Notes under the pieces: generated by a model | Seen by the model: the letters and a program-made list of their open reading frames with translations, nothing else | What the model was told of the DNA's origin: nothing | The model's database searches: none | In this document: piece by piece, positions 9,897 to 19,144 of the stretch | How the letters are laid out: every line of letters begins with the position of its first letter | Numbering within the stretch: the first letter of the stretch is position 1 | DNA from: Fulvivirga maritima | Lineage (GTDB): Bacteria; Bacteroidota; Bacteroidia; Cytophagales; Cyclobacteriaceae | NCBI RefSeq assembly: GCF_021389955.1 | Contig: NZ_CP089980.1 | Location: forward strand, 5,203,001-5,267,000 | DNA: 64,000 nt | Direction: 5' to 3' | Made by a program: the position numbers and the translations under genes

Positions 9897-11623
9897 TATA
9901 GTTTTGGTTCAAGCCACAAATATCCAGCAGATAATATTAAGAGGCAAAATAGTAGCCAATAATTAGCCTCTTTCCATTTGATATTAGACTCAGCTACCAA
10001 TTTATTATCTATTTTATTGGTAAAATAGGATTTGTTCGTTTGCCTGGTTTTATAGGCATTCAATGAAGACCATGATTCATCCTCAACATAATAATTTATG
10101 GCTGTAGAGTCATTAATTGCTAAATAATTCCATCCTTCACTCTCTGGTCTTAATTCAGTATACCATGTATGAGTGTAAACATCCTTTTGTAAAGGAAAAT
10201 GAAGTTTATTGATCAAATAAGAAGAATCAGTACCGCTAGCGATAACCATCTGGTAAGGTGTGTTAGTTTTGAATACCGGAATAGGATTTTTCAAATCAAT
10301 CCATTGATCATTGGTTTCGGATATAACTCCTGAAACTATTTTATTCCAAAGTTGCTTATAGTCATCCTTCTGCCCAGAAAGCCAAAGTGAATAAGTATTT
10401 CTTAGTAGTGAAGTACCTATATTTCCTTTTCCTAATTTACTTGTAGCTGCAACATTTCTATTTCCCTGAGACTTGATAATAGAAGTAGTTAATAAGTTTT
10501 TACTTATGCCATATGGCGAAATTTCTATTTTTGGATATAGCTTTAATTTTGGTGCTTCTTTCAAAGGAGTGAATATGAAGGCATCCCAAATTCTGGTAGG
10601 TTTTCTTGTAGTGTAATTTTCATCAGGTATTATAAACAGGCCCATCCCCTTTTCTGAAACAGCCGCTTTTAAAGAGACCAATTCACTATTAGAAAATTTA
10701 TCCAATGATTTTGAGTCTATTACTACTAAATCAATAGTATTTAACAGAGTTTCAGTAATGTATCTTAGGTTCTTTGCCGCCGTGTTATAATATTCAAATT
10801 TAAATTTGTTAGATGAGAGTTCATTTCTAACCAATATTTGATGCCCCTCTTCTGATAAATAGTTCTTCAAATATTTCAGTTCGAAGGTTGGGAATTGATT
10901 AATAAAAAGGATCTTTTTCAATTTTTCATCATCGACTGCCACAGGAAGTGGACCTGTAGAGATAACATGGCTCATACTATCTTTCAATACAATGGAAAAG
11001 AGAAATTTCCCAGCAGCTTTCACTGTTGTTTTTAGTTTAAAGGCATGATTGTTTCCCGTCACTTTAGCAGAGTCTAAAACAAGACCATCTAATTCCAGAA
11101 ATAACTTATTGGTACTTCCCTCCTGCGCATTGAATCTACCATTGATGTTTAGAGTCTCTCCTATGGTGAGAAATTTATTGTAGTCTAGTTTAATAATTCC
11201 ATTTAATGGTTTACCCTCCAGATATTGAAATGAGGCCGCATTCATTTTCCCCAAATTATAGGCTGGAATCCCATCACCAAGGATAAAACCAGCTTTGTCG
11301 AGTATATCCTGCGGTATTTGATCAGTTACTTTGGTTTTCTCTAATTTGGGATAATGCACTTGCAGACTATCTAATTGAGATTCGTTATAGCCAGGGGTTA
11401 ATATGGCCACGTAATTATCTGAATAGCTGCCTTTTTCCTGGATTTTTAATATTAACAGCGATGTAGAAATTATAAATACAAAAGAGCAGAATATTCGAAT
11501 GATTAAGTGCTGCTTATTCTTTCTTGTTACTTCTTTAATCAAAAGGCCTACAAATAGGAAAATGGAAACCATGAGTACAGGCCAAAGCCATTCTGTATGC
11601 AATATTTTATAACTATCGATCAT
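9896..11623 (-). CDS. Conserved membrane protein of the MoxR/Bat operon
   Basis: The product has 575 residues, with two N-terminal transmembrane helices (about residues 13-29 and 42-61), a long extracytoplasmic region and one C-terminal helix (WLLFCLLILSAGYLW). The middle contains alternating strands and helices resembling a glutamine-amidotransferase-like or VWA-like fold (KKILFINQFPTFELKYLKNYL, then TIDLVVIDSK). This matches the large membrane subunits found beside BatA-like proteins, but I see no catalytic motif. Its start overlaps the upstream DUF4175-like gene by 11 bp. The biochemical role is unknown; a structural part of a MoxR-serviced membrane complex is the likely guess. Confidence 0.6.
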   Translation of the reverse strand: MIDSYKILHTEWLWPVLMVSIFLFVGLLIKEVTRKNKQHLIIRIFCSFVFIISTSLLILKIQEKGSYSDNYVAILTPGYNESQLDSLQVHYPKLEKTKVTDQIPQDILDKAGFILGDGIPAYNLGKMNAASFQYLEGKPLNGIIKLDYNKFLTIGETLNINGRFNAQEGSTNKLFLELDGLVLDSAKVTGNNHAFKLKTTVKAAGKFLFSIVLKDSMSHVISTGPLPVAVDDEKLKKILFINQFPTFELKYLKNYLSEEGHQILVRNELSSNKFKFEYYNTAAKNLRYITETLLNTIDLVVIDSKSLDKFSNSELVSLKAAVSEKGMGLFIIPDENYTTRKPTRIWDAFIFTPLKEAPKLKLYPKIEISPYGISKNLLTTSIIKSQGNRNVAATSKLGKGNIGTSLLRNTYSLWLSGQKDDYKQLWNKIVSGVISETNDQWIDLKNPIPVFKTNTPYQMVIASGTDSSYLINKLHFPLQKDVYTHTWYTELRPESEGWNYLAINDSTAINYYVEDESWSSLNAYKTRQTNKSYFTNKIDNKLVAESNIKWKEANYWLLFCLLILSAGYLWLEPKL

Positions 11624-13868
11624 ATTGCTGTTGCTTTAGCTCTTCAAACATTAATACATTCCAATCAGAAGTAGATCTACTCTTAGATTGTATTGGAGTC
11701 TGAGAATGGGGTAATACAGTAATTAAATCTTTCAAAATGATTTGGAATACCCTCTTTTCATAATTCATTGGTTCTTTTTTCTGTGAGATTCGCTTAAGAG
11801 CTTGTAGAGAATGTAGGTATTTACCTGGATGAAATAGTGCTTCTTGAGCCAATTCTTCAGAAGCTTTTTTTAGTACTAGCTTTTCATTTTTATTAAGTGT
11901 AGCTTTTTCTTTATCTATAAACTCATGAATTATAGGTAGAGCCATTCTGATATGCTTATATGAATCTGATTTGTGGAAATCACTATTCACCGAATGACTA
12001 TTAACCTGATCAATATCCCCCGTAAGTCTGCTTTTTTCTTTAATTGGAGGTGGATCAAATCCAATACGATGCACGTATATTCGAGCATCATTCTTAATTT
12101 CTTTAATGAGCTTTAAGGCCTTATATTGGTAAGGCAAAGATTTTTCAGGTTCCGATAGTCTTAAGTACAATTCTGCATTCCACATTTCACTAAGTGCTTG
12201 TTTCAGCTTGCTCTTAACTGAAACAGTATAAAAAGTGGCCTCTTCAGAATTATCATGGTTATGAGTATAGGCTTCCAGATTATTTTGAGAATGTTCATGA
12301 TCCGAATGTGATTGGCCGTGATCTTTAACCTCTACTTCTCTCTCTCCTTCTCCCCCATCATGATCATGCATGTAGGCAGCTAAAGGGTCATCTTCACTGT
12401 CATTTTGCATCATGATCTCAACTTGTTCTTCTGGTGATACGTCTATACCCGATTCAGCCTCTTCACCAAGAAACTGACCATATTTCAACCTTAATGCCTT
12501 TTGGTCAAAGGCAAGACTATTACTCCGATCTTTAAATGTCTTGTCAGGTATATTTCCAGATTCATTTAACAGCTTTTCAGAATCTATAATGATCTGCCTT
12601 TGGCTTCGGAAATACTCAGGCATTACATCTGCTCCAAGAGAAGCATCCATAGTATATTCATAAGTAGTGGTATCTTGGATAACAACAAAATAGGTTTCAC
12701 TTCTGGAATTCTGAGAAACAGGTCGCTTGTTATCGATTGCTTCTACATAAAAGTATAGCTCATCTCCAGGGTGTATATCCAGCTGATCTAGGTTAATGGT
12801 TTTCTTGAGGATAGCATCCTTCTTTCCTTTAACCAGTTCATTATCAAAACTTAACCTCTCTTCTCTAAACTTAACTGATTCACCGCTGCCTTGACTTACC
12901 GTGGCAATGATGAAAGCCTCACTGATCCCATAATCGTCCTGAATTACTGATTTGAATGACACTTTTTTATTACTGTCAAATTCTAAAGCAGTATACTGAT
13001 TAATACCTTCGATCTCAATAACCGGCTCTTGATCTTTGACTATTTGTATGTTAAAGAGATCAGATAAAAATTCATCTCCTTCCTTATTTCTATAGGTAAA
13101 ATTGTAGAACCCACTTTTGGCTGGCTCGAATGATCTATAGAACTCTCCATTCTTTTCAATCATAGGATAGGTTCTGTCATTCCAATCTAATGCCACCCTT
13201 GATACTTCTTCATTGAACGACAACTTCCAGGTGAGCCTGCTGCCTTCCAAGACCTCGGCATTCATCATCGTTTGTGATTGAGTAGGCCGCTTAGTATACG
13301 AAGGGTAATTAATAAAAAGCTCAGCAGAAGCTATCTTGACAGAATCAACCTTATTGTTCTCCGATTTTTGTATTGAATGAAAAGTAACATCCTTTTTAGT
13401 TTCTTCTGACTTTTTTACTATCGAAGCATTTGATTGATAATCCTTTAAAAAGAATGAAATACCCCAGCATGAAAGCACTATAATGAATGACAAGCCGATT
13501 ACTTTGAACAAATGATGTGGTGGAGTAGGCTTTGCTTCTGATAGCTTAAGAGAAACTTTGTTTTGCTGTAATTGACCAATTAGTGTCAATTCTTCCTTTT
13601 TTCTGAGCAAAAGATCAGCACTATATTCTGCCTCCAAAAAATGATCATCAATATACTGAGCGGTTCTTACTGTTGTCACCCTCCAAGGCCTAATGACAAG
13701 CAAAAGAATAGCAATCGATAATACAAATCCCGCTATTGCAATAACCAAATCGAAAAGTAATAAATAGAAGCCAAATCCGACAGACAAACCTATGAGAATA
13801 ACTTCAACCCAAAGTATTAATTGCCAATACCTAGCAAAATTGATTAATATGGTTTTTGGGGAATTCAT
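11613..13868 (-). CDS. DUF4175-like large membrane protein of the MoxR/Bat operon
   Basis: The product has 751 residues from the ATG at 13868. That start overlaps the upstream gene's stop by 4 bp (ATGA), so I prefer it to a longer TTG reading. It has two adjacent N-terminal helices (about residues 15-60), a third near residue 140, then a long extracytoplasmic region with Ig-like beta segments and a helical tail. A His-rich stretch near residues 475-520 (YMHDHDGGEGE, HSDHEHSQ, YTHNHDNSEE) could bind metal; that is inference. The layout resembles DUF4175 proteins in Bacteroidota MoxR-DUF58 operons. No enzyme motif is visible. Confidence 0.6.
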   Translation of the reverse strand: MNSPKTILINFARYWQLILWVEVILIGLSVGFGFYLLLFDLVIAIAGFVLSIAILLLVIRPWRVTTVRTAQYIDDHFLEAEYSADLLLRKKEELTLIGQLQQNKVSLKLSEAKPTPPHHLFKVIGLSFIIVLSCWGISFFLKDYQSNASIVKKSEETKKDVTFHSIQKSENNKVDSVKIASAELFINYPSYTKRPTQSQTMMNAEVLEGSRLTWKLSFNEEVSRVALDWNDRTYPMIEKNGEFYRSFEPAKSGFYNFTYRNKEGDEFLSDLFNIQIVKDQEPVIEIEGINQYTALEFDSNKKVSFKSVIQDDYGISEAFIIATVSQGSGESVKFREERLSFDNELVKGKKDAILKKTINLDQLDIHPGDELYFYVEAIDNKRPVSQNSRSETYFVVIQDTTTYEYTMDASLGADVMPEYFRSQRQIIIDSEKLLNESGNIPDKTFKDRSNSLAFDQKALRLKYGQFLGEEAESGIDVSPEEQVEIMMQNDSEDDPLAAYMHDHDGGEGEREVEVKDHGQSHSDHEHSQNNLEAYTHNHDNSEEATFYTVSVKSKLKQALSEMWNAELYLRLSEPEKSLPYQYKALKLIKEIKNDARIYVHRIGFDPPPIKEKSRLTGDIDQVNSHSVNSDFHKSDSYKHIRMALPIIHEFIDKEKATLNKNEKLVLKKASEELAQEALFHPGKYLHSLQALKRISQKKEPMNYEKRVFQIILKDLITVLPHSQTPIQSKSRSTSDWNVLMFEELKQQQYDR

Positions 13869-15167
13869 TGTTTTCTCATCCAAGAAAGTCCTCTTTCTGT
13901 GATTAGTAAAATAACTAGTGCGATTGCCAACCAATTAGTTATCGGCTTAGAAGGAGTTTGTTTTGTCTTCGACTTTTTATTTGCAACTAACTTATCTGGT
14001 TTCCATTTTTCAATGGATAACACCCTTTGATCAAATTCAGTCTCATCGATTTCAAAAGGAATAATTAATGGAAGTAACGATTCTGTGAGCTGATAATTAA
14101 TGACAGACTGAATGTTAAGCCTTTTCGTAATATGATAAATATTTGATTGCTCTTCCTGATGAATTAATTCTGTTGCTAATGAATCTGGTTGCATCATGAT
14201 AAGTTTATCAATTCCACTTTTAGGATAAGCATCAGAACTCAGCCAAAAAATGATATTATAAATGCTATCCTGAACAAACGAGTTCGATTCTTGGCTTTCA
14301 ATAGAAAGATTTAGCGGTATTTCCTTTTTTTAAGACGGACAAAGAAGCTTCAATAAAGCGAATGTCATCATAGTATTCCTGATCATATACCAGCTGAATT
14401 TTGATAGGTTTCATTTCCTTCAATTCTGTCCATGCATCTTGTTTAGAAATTCTAACCTTATCGCCTTTAATCATCAAGTTCTCAGGTGGATTACTGACCC
14501 ATTGCAGCTTGCTGAAGGTGAGTGTTGAAGTATCACTATGAGCAATGTAGGCCGTGTTAAGGCTATCTATGAGATAGGCATAAGCCACCTTCGATATAGA
14601 TTGACCTTTATTGACTTGTATCCAATGTGTACTTTTTGAAGTTTCTTCAATTCTTTTTCCCTTCAAACCTTGTAATCTTGCAGCTGTAAAAACCACTAAA
14701 CTATCAGGCTGCACACTATTGAAATCTGATATCAGTTGCCAATAATCAGGTACTTCATGTTTCTCTCTATTGAATTTCCCCTCATATTGAGGGAAGCCTT
14801 CTTTAAAAAATCTTACTTCATTAGTTTGCGATAAGCTATCTGCAATAGTCTTGATAGATTTATCTGCCAAGAGTTCTTCTTCAAACAAATAGGCCAGTTG
14901 CTTGTCAGAAGACTGAGGGATTGGGAGCATTGGATCTGCCATTATCAGAACTACTAATGATATCATTAAAACTCTGATAATCAAAAGAATAACTTCATTC
15001 AGATAAACGGTTTTAGTCTGTTTGCTATCCACTTCACTCAACAGTTCGGTGCTACTTATTTTTATAATCTTCCCTTCCTGTTTATTCCAAAGATGGATAG
15101 TCAAAGGCACTGCAGCAGCAAGAAGCCCCCATAAGTAAGCAGGATTAAGAAATGTGAGATTAAACAA
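13865..15167 (-). CDS. BatA-like aerotolerance-type membrane protein, frameshifted in this sequence
   Basis: The 5' ORF (15167-14298, 289 aa) begins with the BatA N-terminal membrane domain (MFNLTFLNPAYLWGLLAAAVP...LHIW-type motif, here IHLWN) and a second helix (VILLIIRVLMISLVVLIMADPML). It ends early, in ...SVLKKGNTAKSFY. The other frame picks up at once as KKEIPLNLSIESQE and continues through a C-terminal helix (WLAIALVILLITERGLSW) to the stop at 13865. Removing one A from the coding-strand A7 run (T7 on plus, 14325-14331) joins them. The intact protein would be about 433 residues and has the usual BatA-type membrane topology. The start overlaps the DUF58 gene by 8 bp. Either the gene is truly broken or the sequence has an indel error. 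Confidence 0.8.
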
Positions 15168-16059
15168 GCTTAGCCCTCCTTTTTAGGTAAGTAGTTAATG
15201 CTGTTTCTATTGGTCGGCCCATGATAAATTCCTCGTAGCTAATGCCTTGAAGAAGGAACTGCTCTTTGTATGTAACTATCTTATCCTGTAGGCTATTGAT
15301 ATATTTTTCCTTTAAGGATGATGTAGCTACTTTAACCTGCTTTCCAGATTCAAGATCTTCAAATACGACGGTTCCTGAATAGTCAAAAGTTAACTCTTGT
15401 TCACCCAAAATATGAAATACTACCACTTCATTTCTTGGTGATTTTAATTCACTGACAAGCTTAGATATTTCTTGATTTTGTTCGTATAAATCAGACAAAA
15501 CCACTATTAGTTCACGTTCTTTTCGGCTATGAAGAGTAGCTGTATTTACTTTAATTGGCCATTTTCCGCCGGCTTGTATAGATAACAGACTATGTATAAA
15601 CTTATTGAAATGCTGAGCCTGATGTGAAGGGAGCAGACTATAGGTTTCATTGTCGTTTATAGCAAAAAGGCCGATGCCATCTCCTTGGTTTTGAGCTAAA
15701 TACGCTATGGAAGCTGCCAATATCTGCGCATAGATCAGTTTATTAAGCTCTTGCTCTGTATGTAACATGGAGGCAGAGGCATCAATAATAAATTTTACGG
15801 TGGTATGTGTTTCTCTTTCTGATTCTTTAATGAAATACTTACCAGATCTGGCCAACATCTTCCAATCTAACATTCTTAAATCATCACCCGGATCATAGCC
15901 TCTATATTGACTAAACTCCACCCCACTCCCTTTTTTTCTACTTGAGTTAAGGCCAGATAAATAGCTGTCTACCACCACTTTTGCGATGAGTGAAAGGCCC
16001 TTTATGCTACTAATTATTTCAGGCTTAAGAAGTGCAGTATAGTCTTGATTGCCTTTCAT
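15160..16059 (-). CDS. DUF58 domain protein (VWA-like)
   Basis: The product has 299 residues and no membrane segment. It carries the DUF58 signature (GVEFSQYRGYDPGDDLRMLDW, around residues 47-67, then ARSGKYFIKE). A MIDAS-like DASAS motif near residue 93 is typical of von Willebrand factor A folds that bind a divalent metal. DUF58 proteins pair with MoxR AAA+ ATPases, and this gene lies 4 bp after the MoxR gene. The probable role is a cytoplasmic adaptor in MoxR-driven assembly or metal insertion; the client is not known. Confidence 0.88.
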   Translation of the reverse strand: MKGNQDYTALLKPEIISSIKGLSLIAKVVVDSYLSGLNSSRKKGSGVEFSQYRGYDPGDDLRMLDWKMLARSGKYFIKESERETHTTVKFIIDASASMLHTEQELNKLIYAQILAASIAYLAQNQGDGIGLFAINDNETYSLLPSHQAQHFNKFIHSLLSIQAGGKWPIKVNTATLHSRKERELIVVLSDLYEQNQEISKLVSELKSPRNEVVVFHILGEQELTFDYSGTVVFEDLESGKQVKVATSSLKEKYINSLQDKIVTYKEQFLLQGISYEEFIMGRPIETALTTYLKRRAKLV

Positions 16060-16063
16060 TAAA

Positions 16064-17065
16064 TCAATTGGAGATTTTAATGTTGTCTAAAAGGAAACGG
16101 GTGAAATGATCTGAAATGATTCCTTCAGCTTCTGCTTTAAAAGTAGGTAAAACTCTATGCCGTAATACCGGAAAAGCCACATCTTGTATGTCTGCTGGGG
16201 TTACAGCCCACCGGCCTTGTTGCAATGCTCTCGCCTTAGCAGTAAGAATCATAGCCTGGCCTGCCCGCGGTCCTGCACCCCAACCAACATTCTCTTTAAT
16301 GTAATCATAATTAGAGGTTTCAGGCCTGGTAGCTCTCACTATTTGCGCGACATACTTAATAAGACCATCACTTATGGGTACTTCTCGCACCAGTTGTTGA
16401 AGCCGAACGATATCCTCTCCACTGATTACACTTTCTACCTTTTGCTTGCTTGATCCCGTAGTGAATCTTAAGATGTCATTCTCCTCATTTTCAGTGGGAT
16501 ATCCTATTTTTATATACAGTAAAAAACGATCTTGCTGTGCTTCAGGAAGCGGGAATGTTCCCGACTGCTCTATTGGATTTTGGGTGGCCAGGATAAAGAA
16601 TGGTTTATCTAATGCATAGGTTTTTCCTGAGTAGGTCACTTCAAACTCCTGCATAGCCTCCAAGAGTGCCGATTGTGTTTTAGGAGGAGTTCTATTGATT
16701 TCATCAGCTAATACAATATTGGCAAAAATAGGCCCTTGGTTAAACTGAAAGAACTTTTTACCTGTAGTATGGTTTTCTTCCAAAATCTCAGTACCGATAA
16801 TGTCAGAAGGCATAAGATCCGGCGTGAATTGTATTCTTCTAAACTTTAGATCTATGGCTTGTGCCAGTGTCCTGATCATGAGGGTTTTTGCAAGGCCGGG
16901 TACACCTTCCAATAAAGCATGGCCGCCGGCTAAAAAACCAATTAATAGCTGATCTATAGTTTCTTCCTGACCTATAATAACCTTACCTATTTCTTCTTTG
17001 AGTTTCTTGAGCTTATCAGTAAGGGCTGTTATCTCCTTTTCTATTTGCATAAGTTCATCATCCAT
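16064..17065 (-). CDS. MoxR family AAA+ ATPase
   Basis: The product is a 333-residue AAA+ ATPase of the AAA_3/MoxR type. The Walker A motif GVPGLAKT is at residues 54-61, Walker B reads VLADEINR near residue 118, and sensor 1 is in ILATQNPIEQ. The MoxR-specific stretch GTFPLPEAQQDRF follows, and a C-terminal lid domain ends in FTRFLLDNIKI. MoxR proteins act as chaperone-like ATPases with VWA/DUF58 partners encoded beside them, as here. All ATPase residues look intact. It lies 10 bp after the DUF4159 gene. Confidence 0.93.
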   Translation of the reverse strand: MDDELMQIEKEITALTDKLKKLKEEIGKVIIGQEETIDQLLIGFLAGGHALLEGVPGLAKTLMIRTLAQAIDLKFRRIQFTPDLMPSDIIGTEILEENHTTGKKFFQFNQGPIFANIVLADEINRTPPKTQSALLEAMQEFEVTYSGKTYALDKPFFILATQNPIEQSGTFPLPEAQQDRFLLYIKIGYPTENEENDILRFTTGSSKQKVESVISGEDIVRLQQLVREVPISDGLIKYVAQIVRATRPETSNYDYIKENVGWGAGPRAGQAMILTAKARALQQGRWAVTPADIQDVAFPVLRHRVLPTFKAEAEGIISDHFTRFLLDNIKISN

Positions 17066-17075
17066 AAATATAATA

Positions 17076-17702
17076 TTATGAGGTTAAAGCGTACATAATT
17101 ATATTAACGCTAAACCTGGTGTTATCAATTTTGTACCAGCGCTTGTTTCGGAAATCATAGTCCCATTCACAGCCATAGTCTTTGTTGCTATATAAAACGA
17201 CTATTCTTCCGTCTACTTCAATAGCTTTTAAATAATCATGCACAAGGTCATCTCCCCAGCCGTTGAGCTCCTGGGAAGTGGTAGGTGGCCCATCATCAAA
17301 GTCAAAGAAGGAATGGTAAATATCATGATTAGAAGGAATCTTCTTTAAAGCTTTTTCACCAAAAATATCAGCCATTTCGCGTTCAAAAGATTTAGCAAAA
17401 AGGCCATCGATATCATGGTTGCAGTCATCTACAAATATAAAACCTCCATTATTCACGTATTTTTCAAAATTGGCTCTTTCCTCTTTTGTAAACTGCACTA
17501 ACTTATGCCCTGACAGATAACAAAACGGACAATTGAATATCTCTTCACTGGCTAATTGAATTATATTCTCACGCGTATCTACCTTTAATGTAGTATACTC
17601 TACCAAAGAATTAAGCACATTTGAGGGCATTCGTTGGTCTACATCCCAGTCTCCTGATTCATATTGAAGCCTGGTAAAAAAGAATGCATTATAGTCATTC
17701 AT
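17076..17702 (-). CDS. DUF4159 domain protein
   Basis: The product has 208 residues and is the first gene of the MoxR operon. DUF4159 features are FFTRLQYESGDWDVDQRMP at the start, FVDDCNHDIDGLFAKSFEREM in the middle and a closing NIIMYAL. The fold is glutamine-amidotransferase-like but I see no catalytic Cys-His pair, so an enzymatic role is unlikely. I chose the ATG at 17702 over the TTG at 17711. DUF4159 genes commonly sit with MoxR/DUF58/BatA genes. The function is unknown. Confidence 0.8.
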   Translation of the reverse strand: MNDYNAFFFTRLQYESGDWDVDQRMPSNVLNSLVEYTTLKVDTRENIIQLASEEIFNCPFCYLSGHKLVQFTKEERANFEKYVNNGGFIFVDDCNHDIDGLFAKSFEREMADIFGEKALKKIPSNHDIYHSFFDFDDGPPTTSQELNGWGDDLVHDYLKAIEVDGRIVVLYSNKDYGCEWDYDFRNKRWYKIDNTRFSVNIIMYALTS

Positions 17703-17753
17703 AAATAGCAATCCCTAAAGCCATGTTTGGTGACAGTTTAAAAAATTCAGAAA

Positions 17754-17785
17754 AGTAGCTGTCTTTATGAAGTAAGACAGCTGCT
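17754..17785 (-). terminator. Intrinsic terminator after tldE
   Basis: On the minus strand, aagcagctgtctt and aagacagctactt form a stem of about 12 bp with one G-U pair and a short loop. T-rich sequence follows (ttttctgaatttttt). It lies just after the tldE stop and before the MoxR operon. Confidence 0.7.
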
Positions 17786-17798
17786 TAATATTCATTAA

Positions 17799-19116
17799 TT
17801 ACACAGCATCTGATAAGCTGGTAAAAGTAAAGTCTCTGATTTTCATGTATGGAATTAGGCTACCATTTACCCGTACCTGTTGTCCTAAAGTCTCAAGATT
17901 ATTGAGCATAATAATAGGACTTTCATTAAACCTAAAGTTCTTTACAGGGTGTTTGATTCGTCCATTTTCAATATAAAAAGTACCATCTCTGGTTAGTCCG
18001 GTATAAAGTAATGTCTGCGGATCTACGGTTCTGATATACCAAAAACGAGTCACTAATATTCCCTTTTTTAGTATCCTTTATCATGTCTTCTAACGATGCA
18101 CTGCCACCTTGCATAATAGCATTACGCGCGAACGGCACCGGCTCTACACCCTGCTTTTCGGCCCAATATCTTGAATAAGCCAAGTTTTTAGCCACACCAT
18201 TTTCTATCCAGCTGGTTTTAGTAACTGGCAAACCGTCACCATTCCAGGTAGCACTGGGTACTAGTGGATTTAAAGGATCAGACCAAATATTTACTCTTTC
18301 ATCTACTATCTGTTGTCCTAACTTGGTGCCTCCACCTTCTTTAGACATGAAACTACGACCTTCATCAGCTGTACGGGCATTAAGGGCATAGAAAAGATTA
18401 CCGAGCAAGTCTTCAGAAGCCGCAGGTTCTAATATAACCGTATATTTACCCGGTTCTATAGCTTTGGCCTCACGAGACATCAGAGCTTTTTCTATAGCTA
18501 TTTGAGAGGCTTCAGCAGCATCAAATTTATTAACATCATTATAATCTCTGGTAACCCAGCCAGAACCAGTACCATCATTTGTACGCATGGTAACGGTAAA
18601 ATCCAGGTTAGTAGACTGGTTATAGGCAAACAGACCTTTGGAGTTCATAAGTGCACTGAAACCATAGCTATCATCTAAAAAGCCGGCCGCTGTAACGTCC
18701 TTTTTCATAGCTGGGGTAATGCTTTTTTCAGCGACTCCCGCTCTATATTCAGGTGTAATTTTAGCGGTAGATTCTTTATACGTAATGCTATCTGCGTATT
18801 GTTGTGGGCCCAGAGGCTCCATAAATTCAGGATTTTCAGGAGATAGCTTAGCTAATTCTTCCGCTCTTTTCACTACTCGCTCTAAAGCGGCATCAGTAAA
18901 CTCATCTATGGTAGCAGTACCCGATTTTTTGCCGAAGCTGGCCTGCACCACCAAAGTCTGATTAGAACGATGACCAGAGGTAGAAACCGTATTTCTGGCA
19001 TAACGTATATTGCCACTCTCGCTGCCGCCCATATTTATTTCGCAGCTATCAGCCGTAGAAAAACTCAGTGCCTTTTCCATGATCTGCCTAGCTTCTTCTT
19101 TTGTAAATATTGCCAT
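17799..19116 (-). CDS. pmbA: TldE/PmbA-like protease partner subunit, frameshifted in this sequence
   Basis: The 5' ORF (19116-17968) has a TldE/PmbA N-terminal domain (residues ~1-110) and the core domain. It then runs into the out-of-frame tail ...KKGNISDSFLVYQNR. The 3' ORF (18053-17799) holds the true end: KKGILVTRFWYIRTVDP, TGLTRDGTFYIENG, VKNFRFNESP. Removing one A from the coding-strand A6 run (T6 on plus, 18064-18069) joins them into a normal ~440-residue protein. TldE lacks the HExxxH zinc site and works with TldD, encoded 28 bp upstream. TldD/E degrades unfolded peptides and matures some modified peptides. No signal peptide is visible here, unlike TldD. Confidence 0.88.
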
Positions 19117-19144
19117 TGTATTTAATGTCTAGATTGAAAAATGA

